From Phenylobacterium deserti (lineage in GTDB: Bacteria; Pseudomonadota; Alphaproteobacteria; Caulobacterales; Caulobacteraceae), in assembly GCA_943332615.1 (NCBI GenBank), contig CALQQB010000039.1, positions 1 to 42,309 on the forward strand: a DNA stretch of 42,309 nucleotides, in the 5' to 3' direction. Below the pieces are notes generated by a model. The model worked only from the letters and a program-made list of their open reading frames with translations. It ran no database searches and was not told where the DNA came from. This document shows, piece after piece, positions 35,451-42,309 of this stretch. The position numbers and the translations under genes are program-made. Positions within the stretch are counted from its first letter, which is position 1. Each line of letters starts with the position of its first letter.

Positions 35451-38075
35451 TCAAGCCAGGGCGCGCGTCGCTAATTCGTAAACGTTCTTCGAGAGGCCCT
35501 CGATCGCGACGATTCGCTCCAACTGCGCCTTCATCAGCACACCCAATTCCGGCTTCAGGCGCTTCCAGCCGCCAAGGGGGTCCACCAGGCGGGCGGCGGT
35601 CATCGGGTTGAACCGGTCGGTGGCGATGATCTGGTCGGCCAGGAAGCGGTAGCCGGCCCCGCTGGGGTCGTGGAACCGGGCCGGGTTGAAGTTGGCCAGG
35701 CTGGAGACCAGGGCCCGCAGTCGGTTGGGGTTCTGGGGATCGAAGGCCGGGTGGGTGGTGAGCGCCAGGATGCGGCCCAGGGCCTCTTCGCTGGCGTCGC
35801 GGGCCTGCAGGGCGAACCACTTGTCGATCACCAGCGGCTCGTCTTTCCAGCGATCGTAGAAGTCGCCGAGCGCCTCTTCGTAGGCCGACCCGCCGATCAG
35901 CATCAGGGCGTTCAGGCCGCCGATGGCGTCGGTCATGTTGGCGGCGGCGTGGAAATGGCCCAGCGCGATGTCGGCGATCTCGTGGCGCGGGTTGGCAGAC
36001 ATCAGGTCCAGCGCGGCGTTGCGCAGGGCCCGGCGTCCGGCGCCGGCGGCGTCCGGCGAGAACTCGCCCAGGTCCTGCAGGCCAGTGTGCAGCCGGCGAA
36101 GTTCGCTCTCAAGATGGAGCGCCAGACGCAGGCGCAGCGCCTCGCGGGCCGCGTGGATGGCGGCGGGATCGACGGGGCTGCGCAGCAGGGCCAGATCGGT
36201 TTCCGCCGGCAGGGCCAGCAGCAGGGCCTTGAAGGCGTTGTCGGAGGCCTGGTCGCTGAGCGCGCGGCCGACGGCCTCGGCGTAGCGCTCCTCGCCCACC
36301 TCGTTGGGCTGGCCGGCGGCGCGGCTGAGGATCAGGTCGGCGGCCAGTTCCTGGCCGGACTCCCAGCGGTTGAAGAGGTCGGGGTCCGAGGCCAGTTGCA
36401 GGTAGCGGTCCTTGGGCTCGGCGTCGGTGGTCAGCACCACCGGGGCTGAGAATCCGCGCAGCGCGGAGATCACCGGCGCGGCGTCGATGCCGGTCAGGGT
36501 GACCGTGGTGGTGGCGGCGTCCAGCACGACCACCGTCTCGTCCACCGCCTGGCCGTCGCGTTCGAAGGCCAGGGTGCGACCCTCGGGGTCCAGCAGGCCG
36601 ATGGCGATGGGGATGGGCAGCGCCCGCTTCTCGTCCTGGCCAGGCGACGGCGGGGTGGTCTGGGTCAGCGTGATCTCCAGGGTCCGGGCAGCGTCGTCGT
36701 AGCGGCCGGTCAGGCCCACGCGCGGCGTTCCCGCCTGCTCATACCAGGCGAAGAACGGCGACAGGTCCTGGCCCGAGCTTTCCGCGAAGCACTGGATGAA
36801 GGCCTCGACGGTGGTGGCATGGCCGTCCCAGCGGTCGAAGTAGATGTCCATGCCCGCCCGGAACGCCTCGGCCCCGACCAGGGTCTTCAGCATGCCGATG
36901 ACCTCGGAGCCCTTCTCGTAGATCGTCGCCGTGTAGAAGTTCTCGATCTTCATGAAGCTGGCCGGCCGCACCGGGTGGGCCAGCGGGCCCTGGTCCTCGG
37001 CGAACTGGCGCATGCGCAGCGCCTTCACCGCCTTGATGCGACCCACCGCATGCCCGCGCATATCCGCGCAGAAGCCCTGCTCGCGGAACACCGTCAGGCC
37101 CTCTTTCAGGCACAGCTGGAACCAGTCGCGGCAGGTGATGCGGTTGCCGGTCCAGTTGTGGAAGTACTCGTGGGCGACCACGGCCTCGATCCGCTCGTAG
37201 TCCACATCCGTTGCGGTCTCGGGGTCGGCCAGCAGCAGGGAGGAGTTGAAGACGTTGAGGCCCTTGTTCTCCATGGCCCCGAAGTTGAAGTCGCGCACCG
37301 CCACGATCATGAACAGGTCGAGGTCGTATTCGCGGCCATAGGCCTCCTCGTCCCATTTCATCGAGCGCTTGAGCGCGTCCATGGCGTAGGCGGCGCGGGC
37401 CGCCATGCCGGTGTCCACGAAGATGCGCAGGTCCACGACCCGGCCGCTCATGGTGGTGATCTTGTCCTCGAAGACGTCGAGCTCGCCGGCCACCAGGGCG
37501 AACAGGTAGCTGGGCTTGGGGAAGGGGTCGTTCCAGACGGCGAAGTGGCGGCCGCCGGGCAGGTCGCCCGTCTCGATCAGGTTGCCATTGCACAGCAGGT
37601 GGCGGAATTTCCGGTCCGCCTCGATCCGCACGGTGTAGCGCGACAGCACGTCGGGGCGGTCCGGCCAGAAGGTGACCTTCCGAAAGCCCTCCGCCTCGCA
37701 CTGGGTGCAGAAGCGGCCACCGGACATGTAGAGGCCTTCCAGCGCCCTGTTGTTCTCCGGGTCGATCTCGACCTCGGTCTCAAGGGTGAAGGCCTCGGGG
37801 CAGTTGGGGATGGTGAGGAACTCGGCGTCGATGGTGCGCTGATCCTCGGCCAGCACCCGGCCGTCGATCGCCACCGAGATCGGCTTCAGCCGCTCGCCGT
37901 TGAACACCAGGGGCTCGGCGTGGTCGCCGTTGCGCCGGATGCTGAGCTTCGCCTTCACCCGCGTGGTGTTGGGCTCCAGCAGGAAGGTCAGGTGCGCCTC
38001 GTCGATAAGGTAGGCGGGCGGGCGATAGTCGGAGAGCCGGATCGGCTGGGGGGTATCGGTACGCATGGCCGACAT
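35451..38075 (-). CDS. pepN: Aminopeptidase N
   Basis: An M1-family metallopeptidase of 874 residues that removes N-terminal amino acids in peptide turnover. The exopeptidase motif GAMENKGLNVFNSSLLL and the zinc site HEYFHNWTGNRIT with the downstream Glu in LKEGLTVFREQGF are intact. C-terminal helical domain complete, with no signal peptide, as in cytoplasmic PepN. Starts at 38075 (MSAMRTD) and 38066 are both possible. It stands alone between two gaps of about 160 and 230 bases; no terminator recognised. Confidence 0.95.
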   Translation of the reverse strand: MSAMRTDTPQPIRLSDYRPPAYLIDEAHLTFLLEPNTTRVKAKLSIRRNGDHAEPLVFNGERLKPISVAIDGRVLAEDQRTIDAEFLTIPNCPEAFTLETEVEIDPENNRALEGLYMSGGRFCTQCEAEGFRKVTFWPDRPDVLSRYTVRIEADRKFRHLLCNGNLIETGDLPGGRHFAVWNDPFPKPSYLFALVAGELDVFEDKITTMSGRVVDLRIFVDTGMAARAAYAMDALKRSMKWDEEAYGREYDLDLFMIVAVRDFNFGAMENKGLNVFNSSLLLADPETATDVDYERIEAVVAHEYFHNWTGNRITCRDWFQLCLKEGLTVFREQGFCADMRGHAVGRIKAVKALRMRQFAEDQGPLAHPVRPASFMKIENFYTATIYEKGSEVIGMLKTLVGAEAFRAGMDIYFDRWDGHATTVEAFIQCFAESSGQDLSPFFAWYEQAGTPRVGLTGRYDDAARTLEITLTQTTPPSPGQDEKRALPIPIAIGLLDPEGRTLAFERDGQAVDETVVVLDAATTTVTLTGIDAAPVISALRGFSAPVVLTTDAEPKDRYLQLASDPDLFNRWESGQELAADLILSRAAGQPNEVGEERYAEAVGRALSDQASDNAFKALLLALPAETDLALLRSPVDPAAIHAAREALRLRLALHLESELRRLHTGLQDLGEFSPDAAGAGRRALRNAALDLMSANPRHEIADIALGHFHAAANMTDAIGGLNALMLIGGSAYEEALGDFYDRWKDEPLVIDKWFALQARDASEEALGRILALTTHPAFDPQNPNRLRALVSSLANFNPARFHDPSGAGYRFLADQIIATDRFNPMTAARLVDPLGGWKRLKPELGVLMKAQLERIVAIEGLSKNVYELATRALA

Positions 38076-38250
38076 CTAGGCGCGGGACCGGGGCGGCGCC
38101 AAGGCTGGGCGGCAAGTGAAGAGAACCCCGAATGACACGGAAGGGCGCCGGGGAGGCTGAGCCGCTCCAGGTCCCTGGGTTGCTTTCGTGCCTTTCGGGC
38201 TTTTGACTCAAAGTTCTTCTTATGTTCACCTCTTCTCTCGGCGATTATGT

Positions 38251-39356
38251 ACTTTGCAAATACGGCGACGTGTGGCATAAGATTCTCATAAGGAATCAAC
38301 GCCATGTCCGTTCTCAGCCGCCCCTACTTCCACAACGAACAAGCCGCCTTCGACTTCGTTGAGGCGATCATCTGGCCGACCGGCCCGGTGTGCCCGCACT
38401 GTGGCGGTTTCGACCGGATCAGCACGATCAAGCCGAACCTTGAGAAGCGCGTTCGCATGGGTCTGAAGCGCTGCGGCCAGTGCAAGGGCCAGTTCACCGT
38501 GCGCATGGGCACTATCTTCGAAGAGTCCAAGCTACCCATGACGAAGTGGCTGCAAGCCATCTTCCTGATGACCGCCAGCAAGAAGGGCGTGAGCGCTCAC
38601 CAACTGCACCGCACCCTGGAGGTCCAATACAAGACCGCGTGGTTCCTGGCGCATCGCATCCGCGAAGCCATGCGCTCCGGCGATCTGGCGCCGTTCGGCC
38701 AGGGCGGCGGCATGGTCGAAGTCGATGAAACCTTCATCGGCATTGAGCCGGGCGAGCCGAAGGCCAAGGCCGGCGGCAATCACAAGATGAAGGTTCTGAG
38801 CCTCGTTGACCGCTCCACCGGCCAAGCCCGCTCCGTTGTGCTGGACTTCATCAGCGCCAAGGCCATTGGCGAGATCGTCGTCGCCAACTTGTCCAAGGAA
38901 GCGATCCTGATGACCGACGAAGCCCGCCACTACGTGAAGCTGGGTCAGCAATTCCGCGCCCATGGCCACACCAACCACAGCGCGGGCGAATACGTCAGCC
39001 GCTTCAACCCGCTCGTTCACACCAACACGGTCGAAGGCTTCTTCTCCATCTTCAAGCGCGGCATGCGCGGCGTGTACCAGCACGCCAGCAAGAAGCATCT
39101 GCACCGCTATCTAGCGGAATTTGACTTCCGCTATTCGAACCGCGTCGCCCTCGGCATCGACGACACCGCCCGCGCCGTCACGGCGCTGCAAGGCGTGGTT
39201 GGCAAGCGCCTCACGTACGCTGGGCCTCGTTCGCTCAACGGCTGACGCGCCGAAGAAGAGAACGAAGAAGCGTCGCCGGAATCAAAGGTGGCACCCAAAG
39301 CCTCACCGTAACCGAAAGCGCGAATCGACCCCTTAGTGCAATTGGTTTGCAAAAGG
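38251..39356 (+). mobile_element. IS1595-type insertion sequence, tentative ends
   Basis: The transposase at 38304 is flanked by related sequences in opposite orientation: ACTTTGCAAAT near 38251-38261 and, read from the other strand, CTTTTGCAAAC near 39344-39355. The inner match is imperfect, so these ends are tentative. The implied length of about 1.1 kb suits the family. Confidence 0.4.
38304..39245 (+). CDS. IS1595 family transposase
   Basis: A 313-residue transposase. It has an N-terminal zinc ribbon (CPHCGG, then KRCGQCKGQFT) and a catalytic domain with EVDETFIG, ILMTDEARHY and HTNTVEGFFSIFKRGMRG, the acidic residues and final Glu of the DDE-type core. The reading frame is full length and intact, so the copy may be active. 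It lies between pepN and the DUF3800 cassette and forms the left mobile flank of that block. A short frame after its stop continues in an acidic composition and may be read-through noise. Confidence 0.92.
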   Translation: MSVLSRPYFHNEQAAFDFVEAIIWPTGPVCPHCGGFDRISTIKPNLEKRVRMGLKRCGQCKGQFTVRMGTIFEESKLPMTKWLQAIFLMTASKKGVSAHQLHRTLEVQYKTAWFLAHRIREAMRSGDLAPFGQGGGMVEVDETFIGIEPGEPKAKAGGNHKMKVLSLVDRSTGQARSVVLDFISAKAIGEIVVANLSKEAILMTDEARHYVKLGQQFRAHGHTNHSAGEYVSRFNPLVHTNTVEGFFSIFKRGMRGVYQHASKKHLHRYLAEFDFRYSNRVALGIDDTARAVTALQGVVGKRLTYAGPRSLNG

Positions 39357-39454
39357 AAGCTATCGGGACAGGCGCCGAATCAGTACCTTGTCAATAGCCC
39401 TGCCGGAGCGAAGCCCTTAGTTCCACTGGGGGTATTGATGTAGTGACGGTGGGG

Positions 39455-40300
39455 CTACTTCTTTTTCTTGCCCCGAGACCGATCCACCGTGCTGCCGTAG
39501 GCAACCATGCACCAGTGGCGATATGGGTGCAGCCACCTGTCGCTCCTGTTGTCCATGCCGGTGCTGATACCGACATTGAAGTGCGGGCGAAGCTTCCAGA
39601 TTCGATCCTTGATGCGCTTGTAGACCAGCTCCTTCGCGCGAGCCCTCTTGCTGCGCCGCCGCTGGCCCTTCTCAACGGTCGTGTGCGCCTCGTTCAGGCG
39701 CGATTGCATAGCGCCGAGGATGATATCCACGGCCTGCAGGATGTTGTGTTCGTGTGAAATGACCTTGGCGACCTCTGATCGCGGAAAACTCACGCCGCCC
39801 TGGCTGAATGCTGGGTACTGAGACAGCGAGGCGATGTAGTCCGCGAAGCGGCCAAACTTCACACCGGTCTGCGGCGGGTCATCGATGTAGACTGAAACTT
39901 CCGCAGTCTCGTGGTTGTCGCCCTGCCGCCAGTAGCGAAGGCCAAAGGCGTTCTTGATGAATTGGTAGTAGAGCAAGAAATATTGATTATCGATCTGCTC
40001 GTCATCAAAGTCCGGCGGCACGTTCAAGTTTTGCGTGAACATGATCCGCACCTTCATGCGGCCCGATTCGATTATATCGAAGATCAGGTCTACTAACTCC
40101 ACGTACTTTTCTGCGTAGTTTGACGTGATCTTCGACCACTTCACTTCCCCGTGGAAGTTCAGTTCGTCTTTTTTCGCTTGAATCTCTCGCTCTATCCGCT
40201 CCCGATCATCGGCGCGCACGAGTGCGCCCCCGTAGAAATGGGAGTAGAAGGGTCCTTTCTCGACGGACTCGTCACAGAAGATGATCAGGCGGTCAGGCAT
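39455..40300 (-). CDS. DUF3800 domain protein
   Basis: A 281-residue protein of the DUF3800 family. The first strand ends in IIFCDES (Asp10, Glu11), which with the later VYIDDPP and HNILQAVDIILGAMQSRL acidic residues fits an RNase H-like arrangement, so a nuclease role is plausible. A very basic C-terminal tail (RSRGKKKK) follows. I take the ATG at 40300; the conserved IIFCDES strand starts just after it, and upstream residues are not protein-like. Its start codon overlaps that of the divergent 55-residue gene within CATG. The family is often found in phage and defence neighbourhoods. Function unproven. Confidence 0.85.
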   Translation of the reverse strand: MPDRLIIFCDESVEKGPFYSHFYGGALVRADDRERIEREIQAKKDELNFHGEVKWSKITSNYAEKYVELVDLIFDIIESGRMKVRIMFTQNLNVPPDFDDEQIDNQYFLLYYQFIKNAFGLRYWRQGDNHETAEVSVYIDDPPQTGVKFGRFADYIASLSQYPAFSQGGVSFPRSEVAKVISHEHNILQAVDIILGAMQSRLNEAHTTVEKGQRRRSKRARAKELVYKRIKDRIWKLRPHFNVGISTGMDNRSDRWLHPYRHWCMVAYGSTVDRSRGKKKK

Positions 40301-40466
40301 GGGCGAATCAGACGGCAAGCATGACCAGCGCACGCAGGCTGACAAGTTCCGCGACCTAGCCCGCCAGGTTGAGGCGGACGAAGACGAAGCGCATTTCGAG
40401 GAGACCGTGAGGAGGATCGCGCCCAAGACCCGGAATGGGCAGGAACTCGATTCGACAGACGAGTGA
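40299..40466 (+). CDS. Small acidic protein divergent from DUF3800
   Basis: A 55-residue protein, MGESDGKHDQRTQADKFRDL then ARQVEADEDEAHFEETVRRI and a short tail. It is one or two highly charged helices. Small proteins with a KFxxxARxxEADEDE core are known to me next to DUF3800 genes, though no function is assigned. An alternative ATG at 40281 would add six residues. No ribosome binding site is obvious. A 42-base gap separates it from the beta-family gene, so the two are probably co-transcribed. Confidence 0.65.
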   Translation: MGESDGKHDQRTQADKFRDLARQVEADEDEAHFEETVRRIAPKTRNGQELDSTDE

Positions 40467-40476
40467 TATCTGCCCA

Positions 40477-40506
40477 CACTCCCCCAAGTTGTCCCTGGGG
40501 AGGGTG
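40477..40506 (+). promoter_or_regulatory. Hairpin covering the ribosome binding site of the beta-family gene
   Basis: CTCCCC at 40479-40484 pairs with GGGGAG at 40497-40502, and the flanks CAC and GTG can extend the stem. The right arm is the strong ribosome binding site of the ATG at 40509. No T-run follows, so translation control is more likely than termination. Confidence 0.5.
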
Positions 40507-40508
40507 TC

Positions 40509-41537
40509 ATGGTCTACCGATATGTTCCTATTCTGCGTTTCAAAGCTGGCGAGCGGACTGCACTTGAGAAGGTGAGCGCCGCCGGTCGAAAGGACGTTGT
40601 GCCTTTGCTGGTCTTGGCGCCGGATCAGTACGTCGGGAAGAAGGCCACGAAGGCGGCGGCGGCCGTCCCGAGCCCTGCCTACGTAGCTCAGCAAATGAGC
40701 TACTCCTGGGGCCCGCAACCCTTCTATCTTGACGCGGCGGCCCTGCCGGCGACGGCTGGCGGGCACCCGCTCGCGATGATTGCGGCCTATGCCCGGGCTG
40801 CGCACCTCGCCCTTATCCCAGCTACGACGTTAGGCGCATCGCCGCAGTATCACGCAGCGGTCGCTCAGACCGTGTCCACCGACGGTCGAGGTGTGGCGCT
40901 CCGAATTGATCTCTCGGAACTGGCGCAGTCTGCCAGCTGGGTCCCCGGATGGTCCTTCCCGTTGAACCAGACCGATTTGATCATCGACCTGGGGGAAGTC
41001 AGCGCCGTAGTGGCGCTGGGCGCGGCTCTTGATCCGACCTTCTTCGGTCTCGCCGGAGCCGCGAACTGGCGCTCGGTGACGGTAGCGGGCACCAACATGC
41101 CCGCCAATTTCCAAGGCGTGGCGGCCGGCCTCTACCCGCTTCCCCGAGCCGAACTCGCGCTCTGGCAGAGGCTCACAACTATATCGCTGCCCTATCGGTT
41201 GGATTTCGGAGACTACGGCACCGTGTCGCTTGCGCCCGCCCCCTCCGGCATCGCTTGGGGCTTCCCTATCACGGTGAAGTATACCCTCGGGACTTCGTAC
41301 CTAATCTGCCGGGGAGTGCGGACCACGGGCGCGGGAGGTGTTGACATGCACGTCCAACTGCTCGGCCACGCCCAAGGCATCACTGCGCACGCTGGCAGGG
41401 GCGCGTTGGCCCATTGCTGGGCGGATGGGGTAATTGACGCGATCTCAGCCGCGACGGTTAAGCCCGGCGGGCTACAGCAGTGGGTCGGCTACAGCGTCAA
41501 CCGGCACATCGAGAACACCAGAGCGGCCATTCCCTAG
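40509..41537 (+). CDS. Beta family protein (PF14350, T4 beta-protein-like)
   Basis: A 342-residue protein of the beta family. Its start, YRYVPILRFKAGERTALEKV, carries the family hallmark Y-x-P-x-L-x-x-K-x-GE, followed by DVVPLLVL. The middle contains LIIDLGEV and a TIM-barrel-like strand pattern, and the end (VGYSVNRHIENTRAAIP) fits the usual W-x-x-x-G-x-N-x-H-I closure. Members occur in phages and accessory islands beside sce7726-type genes; no activity is established. A strong GGGGAGG precedes the ATG, inside a hairpin. Its last 66 bases overlap the convergent sce7726-family gene. Confidence 0.82.
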   Translation: MVYRYVPILRFKAGERTALEKVSAAGRKDVVPLLVLAPDQYVGKKATKAAAAVPSPAYVAQQMSYSWGPQPFYLDAAALPATAGGHPLAMIAAYARAAHLALIPATTLGASPQYHAAVAQTVSTDGRGVALRIDLSELAQSASWVPGWSFPLNQTDLIIDLGEVSAVVALGAALDPTFFGLAGAANWRSVTVAGTNMPANFQGVAAGLYPLPRAELALWQRLTTISLPYRLDFGDYGTVSLAPAPSGIAWGFPITVKYTLGTSYLICRGVRTTGAGGVDMHVQLLGHAQGITAHAGRGALAHCWADGVIDAISAATVKPGGLQQWVGYSVNRHIENTRAAIP

Positions 41538-42092
41538 CCACTCTTGCCGAGCGCGAAGCGCGATCCTGACCCGCTCGGAAAGGACTTCCAACGGCAGTTC
41601 TGCAGCAAGCCGTTCGTGGATTTCACGAATGCGCTTGCTGCGCCATCCGGCCGCCAATCCATGCTGATCAAGAACGGCAATGGCCTCATCCTTCGTGAGG
41701 AGTTCGGCCACGAGATATGGATCGCGCCCCGGGTTGCTCTTCGCCTTCCGGTCGTCGATCAGCTTAAGTTCGCCTCCGCGGAACCGAGCTAGCGTCACAC
41801 CCCACCACTTAGGGATGAGGCCGCGAGCCTTCCTGGCATGGCGGTCACCCACGACCAGCGTGACCTTGTCGAAGACGCGGCTGTAGACGTCCGCTTGCAT
41901 TGGCAGGCGTGCCAGCGTGTCCCGATCACTCTTCAGTTCGTAGCCGCAAATCTCACCGTTGATGACGGCGATGTCGATGCGCACCGTTCCTGACCACACG
42001 CCCATCTCATCCACGATGAGGGTGTTTGGATCACCGAAGTGCTCCGCTTCAAGTCGCTGCCTCACGGCAGCTCTGACGTCACGGTCCCGCAT
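41472..42092 (-). CDS. sce7726 family protein with a PD-(D/E)XK nuclease-like motif
   Basis: A 206-residue protein closely matching the sce7726 family: TLIVDEMGVWSGTVRIDIAV, NGEICGYELKSDRDTLARLP, DKVTLVVGDRH, KWWGVTLA and AGWRSKRIREIHERLA. The spacing of Asp40 (RIDIAV) and Glu52-x-Lys54 (YELKSD) fits a PD-(D/E)XK nuclease core, with Glu29 as a possible further ligand. I take the ATG at 42092 (MRDRDVRAAV); an upstream ATG at 42179 gives an unconserved Gly/Pro-rich extension. It is tail to tail with the beta-family gene, with a 66-base overlap. Confidence 0.85.
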   Translation of the reverse strand: MRDRDVRAAVRQRLEAEHFGDPNTLIVDEMGVWSGTVRIDIAVINGEICGYELKSDRDTLARLPMQADVYSRVFDKVTLVVGDRHARKARGLIPKWWGVTLARFRGGELKLIDDRKAKSNPGRDPYLVAELLTKDEAIAVLDQHGLAAGWRSKRIREIHERLAAELPLEVLSERVRIALRARQEWLGNGRSGVLDVPVDAVADPLL

Positions 42093-42241
42093 AACCCATG
42101 CTTCCCCCGTCGCGTTCCGCGATCCTTGGGGTGGCTTCGTATCACCAGCCGGTCCCACTCGACTAGGTCCAATCGACATTCAGGGATTCACGGATCGCAT
42201 GATGCGTGATTCATAGGTCTCCGTTTAGGCGGAGGTCTGTG

Positions 42242-42309
42242 ATGGCTGTGAAGCGATACGAGCTGAGCGAGGTGCAGTGGGAGCGGATCGCGCCGTTGTT
42301 GCCGGGTAA
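42242..42309 (+). CDS. 5' end of an IS5-family transposase (cut by window edge)
   Basis: From the ATG at 42242 the frame reads MAVKRYELSEVQWERIAPLL and continues open to the window end. The SEVQWERIAPLLPG stretch is the standard N-terminus of IS5/IS427-group transposases. The left end of the element must lie in the 149 bases between this ATG and the sce7726 gene start; I cannot fix it without the other end. Confidence 0.8.
   Translation, partial: MAVKRYELSEVQWERIAPLLPG

Noticed and set aside
39121..39336. Basic 71-codon frame at the end of the IS1595 transposase
   Set aside because: Most of it overlaps the transposase in another frame; the basic tail after the stop has no start signal.

Overview
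The window looks like chromosomal DNA of a GC-rich alphaproteobacterium, most likely in the Caulobacteraceae (Caulobacter/Phenylobacterium type). This rests on the strong G/C bias at third codon positions, a PleC-type sensor kinase, many start/stop overlaps (ATGA, GTGA, TGATG), and a housekeeping set (cysS, thrS, yidD, glnE, folE, hisI, rluD, pepN). No rRNA, tRNA or CRISPR array was recognised.

Layout. 1-5.55 kb is mostly minus strand: the 5' end of an unrecognised gene, an alternative oxidase, an MHS-type MFS permease, RluD, a helix-turn-helix regulator with a cluster of TGCAAC operator-like sites, a gene-free stretch with a six-copy 15-bp repeat, and a small EncFtn-type ferritin. 5.6-14.5 kb is ordinary metabolism: a PhoD phosphatase facing a folE-hisI-lysE operon, then cysS, an SRPBCC protein, a sulfatase, and NIPSNAP, NifU-like and YciI-like genes. 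14.5-19.9 kb is an accessory island. It holds a nuclease toxin with a SUKH-type immunity gene, three copies of a degenerate repeat (two of them carrying the tail of an IS3-type transposase), a MITE nested in one copy, an IS5 remnant, and AT-richer cargo (an exported protein, a short Glu-Ala-repeat membrane protein, a DUF4239 membrane protein). 20.0-38.1 kb returns to core genes: yidD-thrS-glycosyltransferase, an exported protein, hydroxymethylglutaryl-CoA lyase, an ArnT-like glycosyltransferase divergent from a DPM1-like one, glnE, an EF-hand/ECF sigma/anti-sigma/metal-sensor cluster, a BLUF photoreceptor, a PleC-family kinase and aminopeptidase N.

38.2-42.3 kb is a second accessory block. 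Between an IS1595 element and the start of an IS5-family transposase lie DUF3800, a 55-residue acidic protein, a beta-family protein (PF14350) and an sce7726-family protein with a PD-(D/E)XK-like motif. The four genes are packed with overlapping starts on one side and overlapping ends on the other. This is the best candidate in the window for an undescribed system, plausibly defence or mobile-element related. The gene families are recognised; the function is inference.

Regulatory themes: translational coupling by 1-4 nt overlaps in several operons; a possible hairpin over the ribosome binding site of the beta-family gene; an inverted repeat between the ferritin and phoD genes; and an operator cluster upstream of the helix-turn-helix gene.
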